From assembly GCF_016107625.1 (NCBI RefSeq), contig NZ_JABASV010000008.1, positions 1 through 64,000 on the forward strand: a DNA stretch of 64,000 bases. Reading direction: 5' to 3'. The position numbers were made by a program, and so were the translations under genes. Position 1 is the first letter of the stretch. Each line of letters starts with the position of its first letter. The stretch is from Vreelandella alkaliphila. Lineage in GTDB: Bacteria; Pseudomonadota; Gammaproteobacteria; Pseudomonadales; Halomonadaceae. This document shows, piece after piece, positions 55,890 through 64,000 of this stretch. Under the pieces are notes generated by a model, which saw nothing but the letters and a program-made list of their open reading frames with translations, had not been told where the DNA came from and searched no databases.

Positions 55890-57175
55890 TGCAAACCATA
55901 AGCAAAGTGTGGCTGTTTTGTGTGCTGCTATTCGTTAGTAGTTATGCAAATGCAAACCTAACTATCGAAATAACACGTGGGAGCGACCAAGCCTTACCGA
56001 TTGGTATCGTTCCCTTTGCAGGCGGCGATAACATGCCTGAAGACGTGGCTCAAATCATCCAGGACAATCTCGAACGCAGCGGCTTTTTTGCGCCTTTAGA
56101 ACGCAGTGCGATGTTTGATAGGCCAAGCCAGGCGGATGACGTTGAGTTTGGCACTTGGCGTTCTCTAGATGTGCGATATTTAGTGGTAGGTAGAGCGCAA
56201 CAGACAGGTAGTGGTTATCAGATTCAATTTGAGTTAATGGATATCAGTGGACAGCGCCGTATGATTGGCGAAACGGTCACTGCAAGCACGAACGATTTAC
56301 GTGGTGCTGCTCACTATATTAGCGATCAAATTTTTGAAGAAATTACTGATATCCGGGGTGCTTTCTCAACTCAAATTGCTTATGTAACTGCTCAAGGATT
56401 AGGCGATAATATGCAATTTGGTCTGTATGTGGCCGATGCGGATGGTCGCAATAGTCAACAAGTGCTTACCTCCGACCAACCGATCATGTCACCTGCATGG
56501 TCTCCCGATGGTCGGAAACTGGCATACGTATCCTTTGAAACAGAGCGTCCGGCTATCTATATTCAAGATGTTTCAACTGGGCAACGGATACAGGCAACTT
56601 CTTTCGACGGTATCAATGGTGCTCCTACATGGTCACCTGACGGGCGCAAAATCGCTATGTCACTGTCCAAAGATGGACAACCAGAAATTTATATCCTAGA
56701 TATCAATAATCGCTCAGTAGAGCGCATAACTCAAAACAGTAGCATTGATACCGAGCCAGCTTGGGCACCTGATGGACGTAGTCTGTTGTTTACCTCTGAC
56801 CGTAGCGGTGGGCCGCAAATTTATGAATATTCGCTAGGTAGCGGTGAAGCAAATCGCATCACATTCACCGGTAACTACAATGCGCGCGCACGCTATTCAC
56901 CTGACGGGGAGTATATCTTTTTAATTCACCGCTCCAACCGTGGATACCAAGTTGCACGTCAGGAGCGTGATGGAGGACGCCTTGTTGTCATCAGTGAAAC
57001 AACAAGAGATGAATCCCCTAGTGTTGCGCCGAACGGGACCATGGTAATCTTCGCTACCCAACAGGGTAGTAATGGGGTGTTAAGTGCCGTTTCAGCGGAT
57101 GGCCGCTCGTCATTTAGATTACCCGCAGCGCAGGGTGATGTGCGCGATCCCGCGTGGTCACCTTTTTTAAATTGA
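55889..57175 (+). CDS. tolB: Tol-Pal system periplasmic protein TolB
   Basis: This encodes 428 aa. A signal peptide (about 1-22, ending in SYANA) leads to an N-terminal domain and a six-bladed beta-propeller (about 160-428). Propeller repeats show as [29 protein letters not shown] and [15 protein letters not shown]. It binds Pal and TolA in the periplasm. The start overlaps the tolA stop by 1 nt. Confidence 0.96.
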   Translation: MQTISKVWLFCVLLFVSSYANANLTIEITRGSDQALPIGIVPFAGGDNMPEDVAQIIQDNLERSGFFAPLERSAMFDRPSQADDVEFGTWRSLDVRYLVVGRAQQTGSGYQIQFELMDISGQRRMIGETVTASTNDLRGAAHYISDQIFEEITDIRGAFSTQIAYVTAQGLGDNMQFGLYVADADGRNSQQVLTSDQPIMSPAWSPDGRKLAYVSFETERPAIYIQDVSTGQRIQATSFDGINGAPTWSPDGRKIAMSLSKDGQPEIYILDINNRSVERITQNSSIDTEPAWAPDGRSLLFTSDRSGGPQIYEYSLGSGEANRITFTGNYNARARYSPDGEYIFLIHRSNRGYQVARQERDGGRLVVISETTRDESPSVAPNGTMVIFATQQGSNGVLSAVSADGRSSFRLPAAQGDVRDPAWSPFLN

Positions 57176-57221
57176 TTGACGAAAAGTTTTATTTTTTTGT
57201 TTTCAGGCAAGGAGTCTGATT

Positions 57222-57767
57222 ATGCAACTTAAACCGTTGGCTCGCTCATTGGCAGTAGCGTTATCTATCGTAGTTATCGCTGGCTGTTCCAGCACCGGCG
57301 GAACCCAGGACGGTGACTCTTATGGAAGCCAGGATGGCAGCGGTACCGGAACTAGCACCTCAGGTGCCGGCACTGGTGGCCAGTATGGTTCTACATCTGG
57401 TTCCGGCGCAGGCGCTGGTCAACAAGCCGATTCTCGCATTCCAGAAGTGCGCACCATTCATTTCGATTTTGACCGCGATACCATCAAGAGTGAGTATGAG
57501 TCGGTTGTAATGGCACATGCCCGCTATTTACGCGCCAACCCGAATTCGCGTGTTGTCCTGCATGGACACACCGATGAGCGTGGCACACGTGAATACAACA
57601 TGGCTCTTGGTGAGCGTCGTGCTAATGCTGTACAGCGTTTCTTGAATATCCAAGGCGTATCACCGTCTCAAATGAGCGTTGTGAGCTATGGTGAAGAGCG
57701 TCCGGTGGCTAGCGGTCAAAGCGAAAGCGCTTACGCTCAGAACCGTCGTGTTGTCTTTAATTACTGA
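57222..57767 (+). CDS. pal: peptidoglycan-associated lipoprotein Pal
   Basis: This 181-aa outer-membrane lipoprotein has lipobox VIAGC (C22), a Gly/Ser/Thr-rich linker (about 25-68) longer than in many Pal proteins, and an OmpA-type peptidoglycan-binding domain (about 75-181) with HGHTDERGTREYNMALGERR. It anchors the outer membrane and binds TolB. AAGGAG lies upstream. Confidence 0.96.
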   Translation: MQLKPLARSLAVALSIVVIAGCSSTGGTQDGDSYGSQDGSGTGTSTSGAGTGGQYGSTSGSGAGAGQQADSRIPEVRTIHFDFDRDTIKSEYESVVMAHARYLRANPNSRVVLHGHTDERGTREYNMALGERRANAVQRFLNIQGVSPSQMSVVSYGEERPVASGQSESAYAQNRRVVFNY

Positions 57768-57814
57768 TGGCATTGGCGCGCGCTGCGCGCCAACCCTTAA
57801 TGTTCGGAGTCATC

Positions 57815-58606
57815 ATGATCCACAGTCTCAAACGTTATTTTGAGAGGCTGTGCGGTGCGGGAGCCATAGTGCTCCCGCTGTCCGTATTGCCTTTAACAGC
57901 CTTTGGTCAGCAGCCATTAGTGCATGACTTATCATCGGGGTCAGGCGGGTTTTATCAGGAAGCTCAGCGCCATGAAGCTTCTGGTGGTAATTTAGTACTA
58001 TTTAATCAGGTACAAGAACACCAGAAGGAGATTCAACAACTACGTGGTCAAATTGAAGAACTTCGACACCAGTTAGAGCAGCTTCGCCGGCAATCACAGC
58101 AGCAATACCTGGATATTGAAGATCGTTTGATGAATAGCGGCCCTAGCCAAATTGAACAATCGACTCCTGCAGTGGAACCCGAGGCGGCAGAGCAAGTTGC
58201 CAACGCAGCTTCTACTCGGAACGTCAGCGAAGACGCTCAGGCTGACTACCAAGCAGCGTTTGCCCACGTTCAAGCACGTCAATTCGAAGATGCGATCAAT
58301 GCATTTAAAGCCTTTGTTACTGATCACCCCGACAGCAGTCTGACCGCGAACGGACATTACTGGCTGGGGGAACTTTATGCTGCTGAAGGTGAACTTGGCG
58401 CTGCTGATGAATCATTTAGCCGTGTTATTGAGCAGTACAGCGGCAGCAGTAAAGTACCCGATGCGCTTTATAAGCTAGGGTTAGTAAAAGCGCGGCAGGG
58501 CGAGGCTGAACGCAGTCGTGAACTGCTGGAACAAGTACGTGATGATTATCCGCAGAGTAGCGCTGCAGGACTTGCCAATGACTTTTTACGTCAGTCGGCA
58601 GGATAA
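57815..58606 (+). CDS. cpoB: cell division coordinator CpoB
   Basis: This 263-aa periplasmic protein has a signal peptide (about 1-32, ending in AFG), an N-terminal coiled coil (about 65-105) and C-terminal TPR-like repeats (about 140-260). CpoB (YbgF) links Tol-Pal to PBP1B during septal synthesis. The start at 57815 has GGAG 6 nt upstream; in-frame extensions to 57800 or 57767 (overlapping pal) are less likely. It ends the Tol-Pal operon. Confidence 0.93.
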   Translation: MIHSLKRYFERLCGAGAIVLPLSVLPLTAFGQQPLVHDLSSGSGGFYQEAQRHEASGGNLVLFNQVQEHQKEIQQLRGQIEELRHQLEQLRRQSQQQYLDIEDRLMNSGPSQIEQSTPAVEPEAAEQVANAASTRNVSEDAQADYQAAFAHVQARQFEDAINAFKAFVTDHPDSSLTANGHYWLGELYAAEGELGAADESFSRVIEQYSGSSKVPDALYKLGLVKARQGEAERSRELLEQVRDDYPQSSAAGLANDFLRQSAG

Positions 58607-58639
58607 CGTCTGTTTACACTTTTGTATCAAGGAAACCTC

Positions 58640-59401
58640 ATGAGCTGCAAAATCGACTATCAACCAGCGTCCAATCTTTTGGAAAACCGCGTCGTGTTGG
58701 TAACCGGTGCGGGTGATGGAATTGGACGTGCTGCTGCACTTACCTACGCCCGCCATGGGGCAACTGTGATACTGCTTGGCCGCACGATAGCCAAGCTTGA
58801 GCGTGTCTACGACGAAATTGAAGCAGAAGGCGGGCCTCAGCCTGCAATTTTTCCGCTCAACTTTGAGGGTGCAACACTCAAAGATTTTCACGATATGGCT
58901 GAAACGCTGGACAAAGAATTTGGCCGTTTAGATGGATTGCTGCATAACGCTGGCTTGCTAGGCAGAATTACTCCTTTTGAGCAGTACAATCCAGCGTTAT
59001 GGGAACAAGTCATGCAGGTCAATATCAATGGGCCTATTTGGATGACCCAAGCGTTGCTACCACTGCTTCAGCAGTCAGCTGATGCTTCTGTGGTCTTCAC
59101 CTCATCAAGCGTTGGGCGAAAAGGCCGAGCCTACTGGGGGGCATATTCGGTTTCAAAGTTCGCCACTGAAGGTTTTGTGGAAGTGCTTGCTGACGAACTT
59201 GAAAACCAGTCTACTGTGCGGGTCAATACGTTAAACCCAGGGGCAACACGTACCCAAATGCGCCGAACTGCTTATCCAGGCGAAGATCCGTTGACGCTGC
59301 GTACCCCTGAGGAAATCATGCCCACTTACTTATGGCTTATGGGGCCAGACAGCACGGGGGTTAGTGGCCAGAAATTTGACGCTCAACCACCACGTGGATA
59401 A
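58640..59401 (+). CDS. yciK: YciK-family short-chain oxidoreductase
   Basis: This encodes 253 aa: the Rossmann motif TGAGDGIGRAAA (about 22-33), LLHNAGLLGRITPF, and the catalytic Ser...Tyr-x3-Lys in TSSSVGRKGRAYWGAYSVSKF. It matches YciK, a soluble SDR of unclear substrate. The start at 58640 (MSCKIDY) has AAGGA 7 nt upstream; a TTG at 58622 is weaker. It is convergent with mupP and ubiG, partners that also cluster with yciK in pseudomonads. Confidence 0.88.
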   Translation: MSCKIDYQPASNLLENRVVLVTGAGDGIGRAAALTYARHGATVILLGRTIAKLERVYDEIEAEGGPQPAIFPLNFEGATLKDFHDMAETLDKEFGRLDGLLHNAGLLGRITPFEQYNPALWEQVMQVNINGPIWMTQALLPLLQQSADASVVFTSSSVGRKGRAYWGAYSVSKFATEGFVEVLADELENQSTVRVNTLNPGATRTQMRRTAYPGEDPLTLRTPEEIMPTYLWLMGPDSTGVSGQKFDAQPPRG

Positions 59402-59474
59402 ACGTACCTTGCCCATAGCTTTCTGACGTTCCGCACCGCTTGTCGATGCTCTATGCGTTTTCATTCAATTAACG

Positions 59475-60143
59475 CTATGAATGAAAAGCAGTCAGAGCAT
59501 CGACTAAGTCTTTACAGGTTTCAAACCATAAGTCAGCTGGCCATTGCTGATAGTCGTCTTCCTCACTGATATACCCGTAGCCAACGGCAACAGCCGTCAT
59601 TCCCGCCGCTTTTGCTGCCTCCATATCACGGATATGATCACCGACGTACCAACACGCTTGTGGCGCCACGTTAAGCCTGCGCGCAGCCTCCCAAAGAGGT
59701 TCCGGAGCGGGTTTTCTGACCGCTAGATCATCTGCACATAAAAGAGCTCCTGGCGTGAGCGCCAGGGCCTCAAGTAGCGGAAGGGTATAGCGCCTTGGTT
59801 TGTTCGTTACGATTCCCCACAAGCGTGATGCTGAATGCCAGCGGTCTAGCCATTGGTCAAGGGGTTCAAATAGCCGACTGTGAACAGCAACTGCTTTTTC
59901 ATAATTATCTAACAAATACTGTCGCGCCGTATCATGTTCAGTTGAACCACTTTCGATACCAATAGCCAAGGTTACTAAGGCACTGCCTCCGTTAGAAACC
60001 TGACCTCGTATTTTCCCATAGGGCAGTGGTGTCAGCCCATGATGCCGCCTCAATGCATTCGTTGCTTCAGCAAGATCAGGGGCAGTGTCAACAAGAGTTC
60101 CATCTAGATCAAACAGTATGGCTTCAGGTATTGATGTTGACAT
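59475..60143 (-). CDS. mupP: HAD phosphatase, MupP-like (N-acetylmuramate-6-phosphate)
   Basis: This 222-aa HAD hydrolase of the phosphoglycolate phosphatase type has motif I DLDGTLVDTAPDL (12-24), motif II TNKPRRY and motif III/IV YVGDHIRDMEAA. Sequence alone would fit Gph. The placement directly after ubiG, with no gap, and beside yciK is that of Pseudomonas mupP, which dephosphorylates MurNAc-6-P in the AmgK-MurU wall-recycling route. The MupP call rests on this context. Confidence 0.78.
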   Translation of the reverse strand: MSTSIPEAILFDLDGTLVDTAPDLAEATNALRRHHGLTPLPYGKIRGQVSNGGSALVTLAIGIESGSTEHDTARQYLLDNYEKAVAVHSRLFEPLDQWLDRWHSASRLWGIVTNKPRRYTLPLLEALALTPGALLCADDLAVRKPAPEPLWEAARRLNVAPQACWYVGDHIRDMEAAKAAGMTAVAVGYGYISEEDDYQQWPADLWFETCKDLVDALTAFHS

Positions 60144-60887
60144 TTATTGGCTCGCTTTTCGGCAATACATCATGTAATTGACCGATACATCATTTGCGAC
60201 CAAGCGGTAGTGACGAGTCAACGGATTATAGGTCAGTCCCGTTTGTTCATTAATCTCAAGGTCTGAGGCTCTTGCCCATGCGGCCATCTCAGAAGGACGT
60301 ATAAATTTTGCATAATCATGGGTGCCGCGCGGCAATAGCTTAAGCACATACTCAGCACCTAAAATCGCAAAAGCATACGATTTAGGGGTACGATTTAGGG
60401 TCGAGAAGAAAACGTAGCCCCCAGGGCGAACCAGCTCACTGCAAGCACGAATGACCGATGCAGGGTCAGGCACATGCTCAAGCATTTCCATGCAGGTTAC
60501 GATGTCATAATGCCCTGGCTGCTCTGCTGCTAACGCTTCAACACTTATCAGCCGATAGTCCACCGATGCACCGCTTTCTGCCGCATGTAGTCGGGCAACG
60601 TTAAGGGGCGCTTCTCCAAGATCAATGCCGGTAACATTAGCACCTCGATGGGCCATCGATTCACTTAAAATCCCACCACCACAGCCGACATCAAGCACCT
60701 TTTTACCGGCTAAGCCTGCACGCGCGTCAATAAAGTCAAGCCGCAAGGGATTGATAGCGTGCAGCGGCTTGAATTCCCCCTCTGCGTCCCACCAACGACT
60801 AGCAAGTGCTTCAAATTTCGCAACTTCCGCTGCGTCGACATTGTCGTGGTTGCGATGAGTAGTGCTATCCTGAGGTATCGCTTGCAT
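60144..60887 (-). CDS. ubiG: ubiquinone biosynthesis O-methyltransferase UbiG
   Basis: This encodes 247 aa. The SAM-dependent enzyme does both O-methylations of ubiquinone synthesis. SAM motif I is [13 protein letters not shown] (about 65-77). [22 protein letters not shown] (positions about 29-50) is the UbiG signature. The next gene, mupP, begins one base after its stop. The start at 60887 is the family start. Confidence 0.95.
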   Translation of the reverse strand: MQAIPQDSTTHRNHDNVDAAEVAKFEALASRWWDAEGEFKPLHAINPLRLDFIDARAGLAGKKVLDVGCGGGILSESMAHRGANVTGIDLGEAPLNVARLHAAESGASVDYRLISVEALAAEQPGHYDIVTCMEMLEHVPDPASVIRACSELVRPGGYVFFSTLNRTPKSYAFAILGAEYVLKLLPRGTHDYAKFIRPSEMAAWARASDLEINEQTGLTYNPLTRHYRLVANDVSVNYMMYCRKASQ

Positions 60888-61052
60888 GTTTTAACTCCCA
60901 TTGTCGGTAAGTTGGCATGAAGGTGGCAACCAACCAGTCGTTCAGTATTATGTCATTCTAACCACTCCTGGAAAGGAACGCATGAAAAGGAACGCGACAT
61001 GAATCTTAACCCTCTATTTTCGCGACTTTTATTTTCTCAGGGAGCGTGATGA

Positions 61053-62345
61053 ATGCGAGTATTACTCCACGGAAGTGAACTAAGTGCCGCCACCGCCGCC
61101 GCAGCGTTAGCCTGGGTAGGCCATCAAGTTGAGTGGCTACTACACGAAAGCGCACCATGGCCACAGCTTTTAAAGGCGGACTGGTTGCGCAGTGAGCCTG
61201 AGTTAATGACGCATATTGAACAAGCGTTAGCCAGTGGAACACTGAGAATCATTGAAGCGCCAGAGCAGGCTCACTCTCCTGATGTAGTTTGGTTGGCTCT
61301 GTCGCCCAATCAGCGTCAGGCGGCCAAGGCACTGCTTGAAGCCTCTATATTTGAGCGCCATAGTGGTGCTGTATTAATTAATAATTCAACATTTCCAGTA
61401 GGCGAAACAGAGCAGTTGCACGCGCTTATGGGGCCCCAGCACAGTAGCGTTGCCTTACCCGACACTTTGGAAGAAGGGCGGGCCTGGCTCTCATTTACGC
61501 GTCCTTCACGCTGGCTATTAGGCTGCGATGATGCAACAGGTGAACAGGTGGCGCGCGAGCTTTTACGTGCCTTTAATCGCCGCAATGATGTGTTCCAGCG
61601 TATGCCTTGTAGAGCGGCTGAGCTGACTAAGCTCGCTATTAACGGCATGTTGGCAACACGTATCAGCTACATGAACGAGATTGCAGGACTAGCAGACACG
61701 CTCGGAGTTGACGTTGAACATGTACGCCAAGGCATGGGGGCTGATACTCGCATTGGTTATGAATATTTATATCCTGGCTGTGGCTTTGGTGGCCCCAATT
61801 TCTCTCGCGACCTAATGCGCTTAGCTGATGTTCAGTCAGCCAGTGGTCGTAATTCGGCATTGCTAGAGCAAGTAATGGACATCAATGAACAGAAAAAAGA
61901 GACGTTATTTAGGAAGCTATGGACGTTCTTCGAGGGCGATTTAGCCGGCAAAACAATTGCTATTTGGGGGGCTGCCTTTAAACCTGGAACTACCCGAATC
62001 GATCATGCGCCAGTGCTGACACTCCTTGCCGCCTTATGGGCACAAGGGGTGAAGGTGAAGCTTCATGATCCAGCGGCAACCCCCGCGCTGCTCAACGCTG
62101 TCGGTGACCGAAACGATCTAACTACGTTTACCAGTGACCCTTATCTGGCATGTGAAGGAGCCGACGCACTAATGTTGGTGACTGAATGGAAATCTTATTG
62201 GAACCCTGACTGGCATCGTTTAGCCTCCTTATTGAGCGCTAAGTTGGTGTTGGATGGACGAAATATTTATGATCCAGCCTTCGTGGCTAGCTGTGGCTTA
62301 CGGTATAGAGGAATCGGGCGTCGAGCAGATCCCACAACGTATTGA
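61053..62345 (+). CDS. UDP-glucose/GDP-mannose dehydrogenase-like protein lacking catalytic Cys
   Basis: This 430-aa protein has the full fold of the UDP-glucose 6-dehydrogenase family, with TKLAINGMLATRISYMNEIAGLAD-type central helix (about 191-214) and a C-terminal domain with WGAAFKPGTTRIDHAP (about 305-320). The active-site loop, normally G-F-G-G-S-C-F-P-K-D, reads GFGGPNFSRD: the catalytic Cys is N249 and the Lys is Arg. The NAD motif G-x-G-Y-V-G reads GSELSA. Normal two-step oxidation to a uronic acid is not expected. It is probably co-transcribed with the coiled-coil membrane gene 9 bp downstream. A pseudoenzyme or altered activity is inferred. Confidence 0.85.
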   Translation: MRVLLHGSELSAATAAAALAWVGHQVEWLLHESAPWPQLLKADWLRSEPELMTHIEQALASGTLRIIEAPEQAHSPDVVWLALSPNQRQAAKALLEASIFERHSGAVLINNSTFPVGETEQLHALMGPQHSSVALPDTLEEGRAWLSFTRPSRWLLGCDDATGEQVARELLRAFNRRNDVFQRMPCRAAELTKLAINGMLATRISYMNEIAGLADTLGVDVEHVRQGMGADTRIGYEYLYPGCGFGGPNFSRDLMRLADVQSASGRNSALLEQVMDINEQKKETLFRKLWTFFEGDLAGKTIAIWGAAFKPGTTRIDHAPVLTLLAALWAQGVKVKLHDPAATPALLNAVGDRNDLTTFTSDPYLACEGADALMLVTEWKSYWNPDWHRLASLLSAKLVLDGRNIYDPAFVASCGLRYRGIGRRADPTTY

Positions 62346-62354
62346 GGAAAAGTC

Positions 62355-63203
62355 ATGCCCAACAGTACTGCATCTTCTCGCATTGTTCCCGATGTGGATC
62401 AAAGCTTGACCGCACAACACTTGCGTCATCGCAGGGGGCCCAAACTGTGGCCATTGTGGTTATTGATGATGCTTATTATCATTTCGCTGGGCGCCGCAGC
62501 AGGGGGCCTTTGGTATGAAAGAGAACGCTTATTAGAAGAGGTGCATCGCGTTAGTGGAGAAGTGTCTAATCTTCATGCAAGACTCGACTCAGGTGACACG
62601 GATACACAAGATGCGATAGCCTTTTTACAAGCACAGATGAGAACACTGTTCCAAGAGCAAGAGCAATTAGCCGTTGCGGTGACAAGCACACGTGAAGAGC
62701 TGTACGGGCTCTTGACGTCAAACGAAGAGCTCATTAATGGTGATGCCCTGAGCAGCATTGCTGACCGTATTAGTTTGTTGGAAGAACAAGCAGCGTTGCG
62801 TGACCAGCAGCTTGCCGCAATACGCACATCACTTGATTCACTTGAGCAAGCGGGCATGTCTGGGCGGCAAAATTTAGCAGAAGAAGTAACTTACCTCGAA
62901 GAAATGCTGTCACAACGCTTGTCTGCTACTGCAAGCCGGTTAGATGAGGTTGCTCAACTGGAAAATGAGAGCAGCGAATTGGCAACAAAGGTTACAACAT
63001 GGCAAGAAGAGATCGATCAGCGCTTTACTGAGGTAAACTCTGCTCTCGAAACGCTAAGAAGTACTGATATCCCAGCTACTCAAGAAGCTTTAGAAGCGCT
63101 TGAGCAGCAGTGGGTACAACGGTTAAACACCTTAGAAAGTGATATCCGTCAGGTGCGGCAAGCCCAACTGGCATTCAGTGCCCAGATGGAGATGCTCCGC
63201 TAG
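62355..63203 (+). CDS. single-pass membrane coiled-coil protein
   Basis: This encodes 282 aa: a basic N-terminus (RHRRGPK), one membrane helix (about 31-53), and a long coiled coil rich in Glu, Gln and Leu (about 55-282), predicted to lie in the periplasm. I do not recognise a family. It is 9 bp after the UGD-like gene and 84 bp before tamA, so an envelope role with these partners is plausible. GAGGAAA lies upstream of the ATG. Confidence 0.75.
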   Translation: MPNSTASSRIVPDVDQSLTAQHLRHRRGPKLWPLWLLMMLIIISLGAAAGGLWYERERLLEEVHRVSGEVSNLHARLDSGDTDTQDAIAFLQAQMRTLFQEQEQLAVAVTSTREELYGLLTSNEELINGDALSSIADRISLLEEQAALRDQQLAAIRTSLDSLEQAGMSGRQNLAEEVTYLEEMLSQRLSATASRLDEVAQLENESSELATKVTTWQEEIDQRFTEVNSALETLRSTDIPATQEALEALEQQWVQRLNTLESDIRQVRQAQLAFSAQMEMLR

Positions 63204-63287
63204 AAATACACCGTTAAAGATTGCCGGTATCATAGGGCAATTAGTAATAAAGCCACCGAGTCGCTGATTTGGTTAGGGATGAATTGC

Positions 63288-64000
63288 ATGGAAAGAAAAC
63301 GGCGATGGCCTACCGTTAAAAAAGCGACTTGTGGGGTGGTTTTACCACTTCTTGTAACGTGGTCAGCACCTTTGTGGGCACTCAACGCTTCCATCAATGG
63401 TGTTAGCAGTGAAGTTGAGGCCAATATTAATGCTTATCTACAAAATATTAATGAAGAGCAATACACCGATGTCAGGTTAGAAGGTGAGATACGGAAACGT
63501 GCGCAAGAAGCCATGCGCGTTTTCGGCTACTACGAACCAGACATTACGGTTGAGGTTGGTAGCTCACCCATCACACTCCGTATCGAGCCCGGTTCGCCGG
63601 TCAAAATCGATGTGCTTTCTGTCAATATCGCCGGTGAAGCGAGCGATGATCCTCCGTTTCAGGAAGCACTCGATGCATTTCCCTTGAAGGAAGGCGATAC
63701 ATTGCGGCATGCCCCATGGGATCGCCTGCGCAACCAGTTTTCAGGCTTAGCACTGGAACGTGGTTATTTCGACTCGGAGTTTACCGATCGCCGAATGGAA
63801 ATAAGACCCTACCTTGAAAGCGCTCGTCTCTATATGGATTTCAACAGCGGCCCACGCTATCAATTTGGCAATACGACTATTGCAGGCAGCCATATTGAGC
63901 CTGAGCGGTTACTTCAAATGCAGACCTTTACGTCGGGAGAGCCTTATCTAGCGGAATCGGTAGCCCTTTATAATCAACGTTTGGCTGAAACAGGATGGTT
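63288..64000 (+). CDS. tamA: TamA outer-membrane translocation protein, 5' part
   Basis: The frame is open from 63288 to the window end, giving 237 residues without a stop. A signal peptide (about 1-27, ending in APLWA) is followed by POTRA-type repeats: VEANINAYLQNINEEQYTD and later FQEALDAFPLKEGDTL, RGYFDSEF and FNSGPRYQFGNTTI. This is the N-terminal half of TamA, a BamA-like barrel that with TamB moves proteins and lipids to the outer membrane. The barrel lies beyond the window. AGGG is 9 nt before the ATG at 63288; the in-frame ATG at 63279 is possible. Confidence 0.9.
   Translation, partial: MERKRRWPTVKKATCGVVLPLLVTWSAPLWALNASINGVSSEVEANINAYLQNINEEQYTDVRLEGEIRKRAQEAMRVFGYYEPDITVEVGSSPITLRIEPGSPVKIDVLSVNIAGEASDDPPFQEALDAFPLKEGDTLRHAPWDRLRNQFSGLALERGYFDSEFTDRRMEIRPYLESARLYMDFNSGPRYQFGNTTIAGSHIEPERLLQMQTFTSGEPYLAESVALYNQRLAETGW

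Noticed and set aside
1..64000. Mobile elements, prophage or defence islands
   Set aside because: No transposase, integrase, phage structural, restriction or toxin-antitoxin gene was recognised in any frame.

Overview
The window reads as ordinary chromosome from a moderately GC gammaproteobacterium, most likely a member of the Halomonadaceae (Halomonas/Vreelandella type). This is an inference from gene content: a ruvCAB-ybgC-tolQRAB-pal-cpoB block, a yciK/mupP/ubiG group, polyhydroxybutyrate-related enzymes (succinyl/acetoacetyl-CoA transferase, 3-hydroxybutyrate dehydrogenase), a RegB/RegA redox two-component pair and an AspRS of the Pseudomonas-like kind. No insertion sequence, prophage, CRISPR array or restriction locus was found.

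Left end (1-5 kb): a possible gene tail, a decayed tRNA-Pro(GGG) copy followed by its terminator, a VIT-family metal transporter and a small hypothetical gene. An AT-rich patch (about 1.8-5.0 kb) follows. It holds a small helical protein of unknown function behind a well-placed FNR/FixK-type promoter, a GGDEF diguanylate cyclase with a four-cysteine cluster, and a Crp/Fnr regulator without the FNR iron-sulfur cysteines. I regard this as the most interesting candidate system: an oxygen- or redox-linked cyclic-di-GMP module.

5-31 kb: a PEGLP-type P-type ATPase, a TauE/SafE permease, PpnN, LysR regulators, the glycine cleavage system (gcvHP divergent from an AGCS symporter followed by gcvT), a degenerate LytM lipoprotein with an acyltransferase, the ketone-body/PHB genes scoAB and bdhA, GrxA, an orphan HybE-like protein, the RegBA-like pair with a membrane protein, pyrC, mtnN, folD and a tRNA cluster Pro(TGG)-Arg(TCT)-His(GTG)-His(GTG) behind a strong promoter.

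31-48 kb: a DadA-like oxidase, a YjfB-like small protein, prfC, TatD and YgfZ-like genes with interleaved stops, an HMA-like/OsmC pair, uvrB-nei, class I fumarase, cardiolipin synthase, a HypT-like LysR, NadM-Nudix, a YihY protein, acylphosphatase and a hydroxyacid dehydrogenase.

48-64 kb: fmdB-like, aspS, ruvCAB, ybgC and the Tol-Pal envelope machine, whose TolA carries a 17-unit 30-bp repeat; then yciK, mupP-ubiG, a UDP-glucose-dehydrogenase-like protein that has lost its catalytic cysteine, a coiled-coil membrane protein, and the 5' part of tamA running off the end. Most genes are housekeeping. The unusual signals are degenerate enzyme relatives (LytM, UGD-like, DUF1338-like, Nudix), candidate operators, and the AT-rich regulatory patch.
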